Assembly: GCF_003989135.1 (NCBI RefSeq)
Contig: NZ_RYZZ01000040.1
Location: 1 to 55,468 of the forward strand
Source of the DNA: Peribacillus cavernae
GTDB lineage: Bacteria; Bacillota; Bacilli; Bacillales; DSM-1321
Direction: 5' to 3'
Length of the DNA: 55,468 nucleotides
Under the pieces are notes generated by a model. The model was given only the letters and a program-made list of their open reading frames with translations. It ran no database searches and was not told the DNA's origin. Position 1 is the stretch's first letter. Each line of letters opens with the position of its first letter. A program made the translations under genes and the position numbers. Below are positions 53,303-55,468 of this stretch, piece by piece.

Positions 53303-54261
53303 AAAATGAAATCGAAAGCCTTTTTACCCCATATATTGAGGAAATGCTTGAATTTAAGGTGAGTCTAGGATATCAAAGACGTACATATGAGGGGTTTCTT
53401 CGTGATTTTAGCAGATTCTGCAGGGAAAATTATCCGCAGGAAAACAGACTGACCATGGAACTTGTCCATGCGTGGGCAATAATGCGACCTACAGAAAGTC
53501 AGTCAGGATTTCGCAGAAGGCTTGTTCCTTTAAGAGAATTCGGAAAGTATCTAAATGCGATTGGTATCGAGAGCTATGTTATACCTTCTAACTTTTCAGG
53601 AGGCAAGTCCTTATTTATACCGTATATATTTACAGATGAAGAACTTAGAGCTATTTTTACCGAAGCTGACCGCATAAAGAGAAACCAAAACACACCAAAT
53701 CGTCATCTAATTGTCCCTGCATTATTAAGACTGATTTATTTCTGCGGTCTACGTCCGAATGAGGGACGTGAACTTAAGAAATCAGATGTGGATCTGGATA
53801 GTGGTACCCTCTTTATTCGTAAGAATAAAACGCATAGAGAACGTATTGTGCCAATGTCAGATGACATAAGAAATTTCTGCATAGCTTATAATGAAAAGCT
53901 TAAGATATTTTCACCCGAAAGCGAATACTTTTTTCCAAATCCAGAAGGTATACCGTATTCCGCTAAATGGCTTACCAGGCAATTTCGATCGATATGGGAA
54001 CGTTTCCAACCTGTACAATGTTCTGCAAGAGTACGCGTATACGATCTACGTCACAGATTTGCATCGGCAGTCATGATGAATTGGCTAGATGAAGGAGTAG
54101 ACTTATATGCAAAGCTTCCATACTTAAGTACATATATGGGACATGTTAGATTTTCTGATACCGCCTATTATATCCATCTCCTTCCTGCAAATCTGACTCG
54201 CTCCAATGCGATTGATTGGGATTCATTTTTAGCACTGATACCGGAGGTATCGCCATGGTAA
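53299..54261 (+). CDS. RIT tyrosine recombinase B
   Basis: A 320-aa tyrosine recombinase starting MKNEIESLF at the ATG overlapping the stop of gene A; GGGGAGG lies upstream. Catalytic residues: Arg in FCGLRPNEGREL, the HRER strand, YDLRHRFAS, then MGHVRFSDTAYY with the Tyr. It ends SPW over the start of gene C, so all three genes are translationally coupled. Confidence 0.88.
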   Translation: MKNEIESLFTPYIEEMLEFKVSLGYQRRTYEGFLRDFSRFCRENYPQENRLTMELVHAWAIMRPTESQSGFRRRLVPLREFGKYLNAIGIESYVIPSNFSGGKSLFIPYIFTDEELRAIFTEADRIKRNQNTPNRHLIVPALLRLIYFCGLRPNEGRELKKSDVDLDSGTLFIRKNKTHRERIVPMSDDIRNFCIAYNEKLKIFSPESEYFFPNPEGIPYSAKWLTRQFRSIWERFQPVQCSARVRVYDLRHRFASAVMMNWLDEGVDLYAKLPYLSTYMGHVRFSDTAYYIHLLPANLTRSNAIDWDSFLALIPEVSPW

Positions 54262-55298
54262 AATCGGAAAACTTGAGGTTTTACCAGATGGTACGGGATT
54301 TCCTCACAGTTTATTTGCCAAAACAAAAGGCAAGCAGTGCGAATACTATTAAGTCTTATAGGGAGTCGCTGAACCTTCTACTAGAATACCTGAAAGAGGA
54401 GGAAAACCTTCAGTTGATTGATGTTTCTTTTGAAAGAATATCTAGGAAAACAGTGGAAGGCTATCTTGATTGGTTAGAAGAAACCCGCAAATGTAGCATT
54501 CCAACCAGAAACCACAGGCTTTCTAGTATACGTTCCTTCTATAAATATGTCGGAAGTAGGGACCTGTCGGTCACTGCCTATACCCTTGAACTTGAAAAGA
54601 TACCCATTAAAAAGACGCAGAAAACACAACAAGTGAAATTCTTTGAAGAAGATGCATTAAAGGCAATCCTAGCACAACCTGATACGGGTACCAGAAAAGG
54701 TATACGAGATCTCTTTTTCATGATATTGATGTATGACACTGCTGGAAGAAATCAGGAAATACTTAACTTAAAAGTCAGTGACATTCATGTGTCTGCGAAG
54801 GATTCTCACGCAGTATTAACAGGAAAAGGAAACAAAATAAGAATCGTTCCACTCATGAAGAAAACCATTGATCACTATAATAATTACATTCGACTCTTTC
54901 ATGACGGAAAGGTTACAGACGAATTTTTGTTCTATGTTATACAAAAAGGGAAAAGACAGGCAATGTCAGCTGATAATGTTGAGAAATTCATGAAGCGATA
55001 TGGGAAAACAGCGAGAGATCAATGTAATAAAGTACCTGAAGGTATTCATCCGCATATGTTTCGTCATTCCAGATCAATGCACCTTTACCGCGGCGGTATG
55101 CCACTGGCACTCCTGTCGGAATGGTTGGGACATGCACAATTGGAAACAACTAAGATTTATGCAAATGCGGACACACAAATGAAAAGAGAAGCGATAGAAA
55201 AAGCAACAAGCAGACTAAATCCTTTGACACAGGAACAGAAAGTTACATCATGGCAGAATGATGAAGAATTAATCAAACGTCTTTATGGTTTATTATAG
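54255..55298 (+). CDS. RIT tyrosine recombinase C
   Basis: A 347-aa tyrosine recombinase from the ATG at 54255, which follows CGGAGG and overlaps gene B by seven bases (ATGGTAA). The N-terminal core-binding domain (TIKSYRESLNLLLEYL) and catalytic domain are complete: DTAGRNQEILNL, HPHMFRHSRSMHL, WLGHAQLETTKIY. The longer upstream frame has no ribosome site. Confidence 0.88.
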   Translation: MVKSENLRFYQMVRDFLTVYLPKQKASSANTIKSYRESLNLLLEYLKEEENLQLIDVSFERISRKTVEGYLDWLEETRKCSIPTRNHRLSSIRSFYKYVGSRDLSVTAYTLELEKIPIKKTQKTQQVKFFEEDALKAILAQPDTGTRKGIRDLFFMILMYDTAGRNQEILNLKVSDIHVSAKDSHAVLTGKGNKIRIVPLMKKTIDHYNNYIRLFHDGKVTDEFLFYVIQKGKRQAMSADNVEKFMKRYGKTARDQCNKVPEGIHPHMFRHSRSMHLYRGGMPLALLSEWLGHAQLETTKIYANADTQMKREAIEKATSRLNPLTQEQKVTSWQNDEELIKRLYGLL

Positions 55299-55326
55299 AC
55301 CTAATTATTCCGATTTTTTTAAGCTG

Positions 55327-55374
55327 GTTAGCCATCAAAAACATATAAAAGTCCTGTGTTTTTTGATGGTTAAC
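55327..55374 (+). terminator. Terminator after the RIT operon
   Basis: TTAGCCATCAAAAA and TTTTTGATGGTTAA pair with one mismatch around a loop. It lies just after the third recombinase gene. Confidence 0.6.
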
Positions 55375-55408
55375 TATAAAAGTCGGAATAATATAGAAGT
55401 CGGGATAA

Positions 55409-55440
55409 GTTTGATTATCCGGAAGTCGGGATAATCAAAC
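55409..55440. repeat. Perfect palindrome at the right RIT end
   Basis: GTTTGATTATCC and GGATAATCAAAC are perfect 12-base arms with eight bases between. The outer arm includes the target repeat TCAAAC, and the inner arm holds its inverse. This is likely a recombination site or the trace of an insertion step. Confidence 0.65.
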
Positions 55441-55468
55441 CGTACGTGCGGATTTCCCGCATACGGCT
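55435..55468 (-). other. Group II intron domain V (window edge)
   Basis: On the minus strand the sequence starts AGCCGTATGCGG, has a GAAA tetraloop, and returns with CCGCACGTACGGTT. This is the 34-base catalytic domain V of group II introns, with the AGC triad at its start. The rest of the intron, including any reverse transcriptase, would lie beyond the window. Confidence 0.8.

Larger units (their letters stand above)
51887..55434. mobile_element. RIT (recombinase-in-trio) element
   Basis: Three overlapping tyrosine recombinase genes lie between inverted ends TTATCCCGACTT (51887-51898) and AAGTCGGGATAA (55423-55434), flanked by TCAAAC on both sides. The motif AAGTCGGRATAA recurs in both ends as a set of likely recombinase sites. 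A hairpin before the first gene (52029-52053) and one after the third (55328-55373) insulate transcription. The layout matches RIT elements. It is inserted between domains V and VI of a group II intron. Confidence 0.8.

Noticed and set aside
51887..55434. Tn554-type transposon
   Set aside because: Tn554 has two tyrosine recombinases plus a non-recombinase TnpC and no inverted ends. Here all three proteins have full tyrosine-recombinase motifs, with inverted ends and a short direct repeat, fitting RIT.
1..55468. CRISPR arrays, tRNA or rRNA genes
   Set aside because: No regularly spaced identical repeats, no cloverleaf with CCA-type ends and no rRNA-like sequence noticed on either strand.

Overview
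The window is a Bacillaceae (Bacillus-like Firmicute) chromosome segment of moderate-to-low GC. The backbone has the Bacillus gene order yfkAB - yfkD - yfkE (Ca2+/H+ antiporter) - yfkF (MFS) - yfkH (YihY) - yfkK. It continues with spore-former/motile-Bacillus genes: moeA-mobB, a BceRSAB-type module, glcDF with a CdaR-type regulator, a second-type methionine aminopeptidase, motAB, proC-proB-proA, a RocB-like peptidase, mreBH, nrnB, chaB, an aminotransferase and an ABC-F ATPase.

Left end (1-6858): an integrative element that runs off the window. It carries a large serine recombinase, a small serine resolvase directly coupled to it, and a four-gene operon recognisable as an ABC-three-component (ABC-3C) conflict system: HNH-type effector with C-terminal domain, small middle component, DUF2326-type ABC ATPase, and an extra unrecognised 290-aa protein. 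Reading every base from 1 to 6858, I find no CpG dinucleotide at all, in genes or between them. CpG returns at 6859 and is then frequent. The CpG-free block ends inside yfkAB: codons 1-246 of this radical SAM gene are CpG-free and use only AGA/AGG for Arg, while the remainder has host-like codons. The reading frame is intact. The simplest reading is that the element integrated inside yfkAB and supplies its own recoded 5' two thirds plus a promoter. This is the most unusual signal in the window.

Middle (6859-17757 and 27891-49943): mostly ordinary host operons separated by clear intrinsic terminators. A promoter-to-terminator unit without a substantial ORF (8304-8597) is a candidate small RNA between yfkD and yfkE. 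Tiny genes (27 and 52 codons) with strong ribosome binding sites are present. Intergenic regions hold degenerate ~20-bp tandem repeats (35429-35556) and hairpin-forming dispersed repeats.

Accessory AT-rich patch (about 17760-27860): an orphan excisionase-like HTH gene, a peptide-antibiotic sensing/detoxification module (response regulator, intramembrane-sensing kinase, ABC transporter) with a matching palindromic operator, an AbrB-type antitoxin/Doc-type toxin pair with a perfect palindrome over its -10 box, a twice-frameshifted phosphotransferase pseudogene, an alpha/beta hydrolase and an M3 oligoendopeptidase.

Right end (51843-55468): nested mobile DNA. A recombinase-in-trio (RIT) element, three overlapping tyrosine recombinase genes between short inverted ends and a 6-bp direct repeat, sits exactly between domain V and domain VI of a group II intron. 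The intron lies just upstream of the ABC-F gene; its body is beyond the window.
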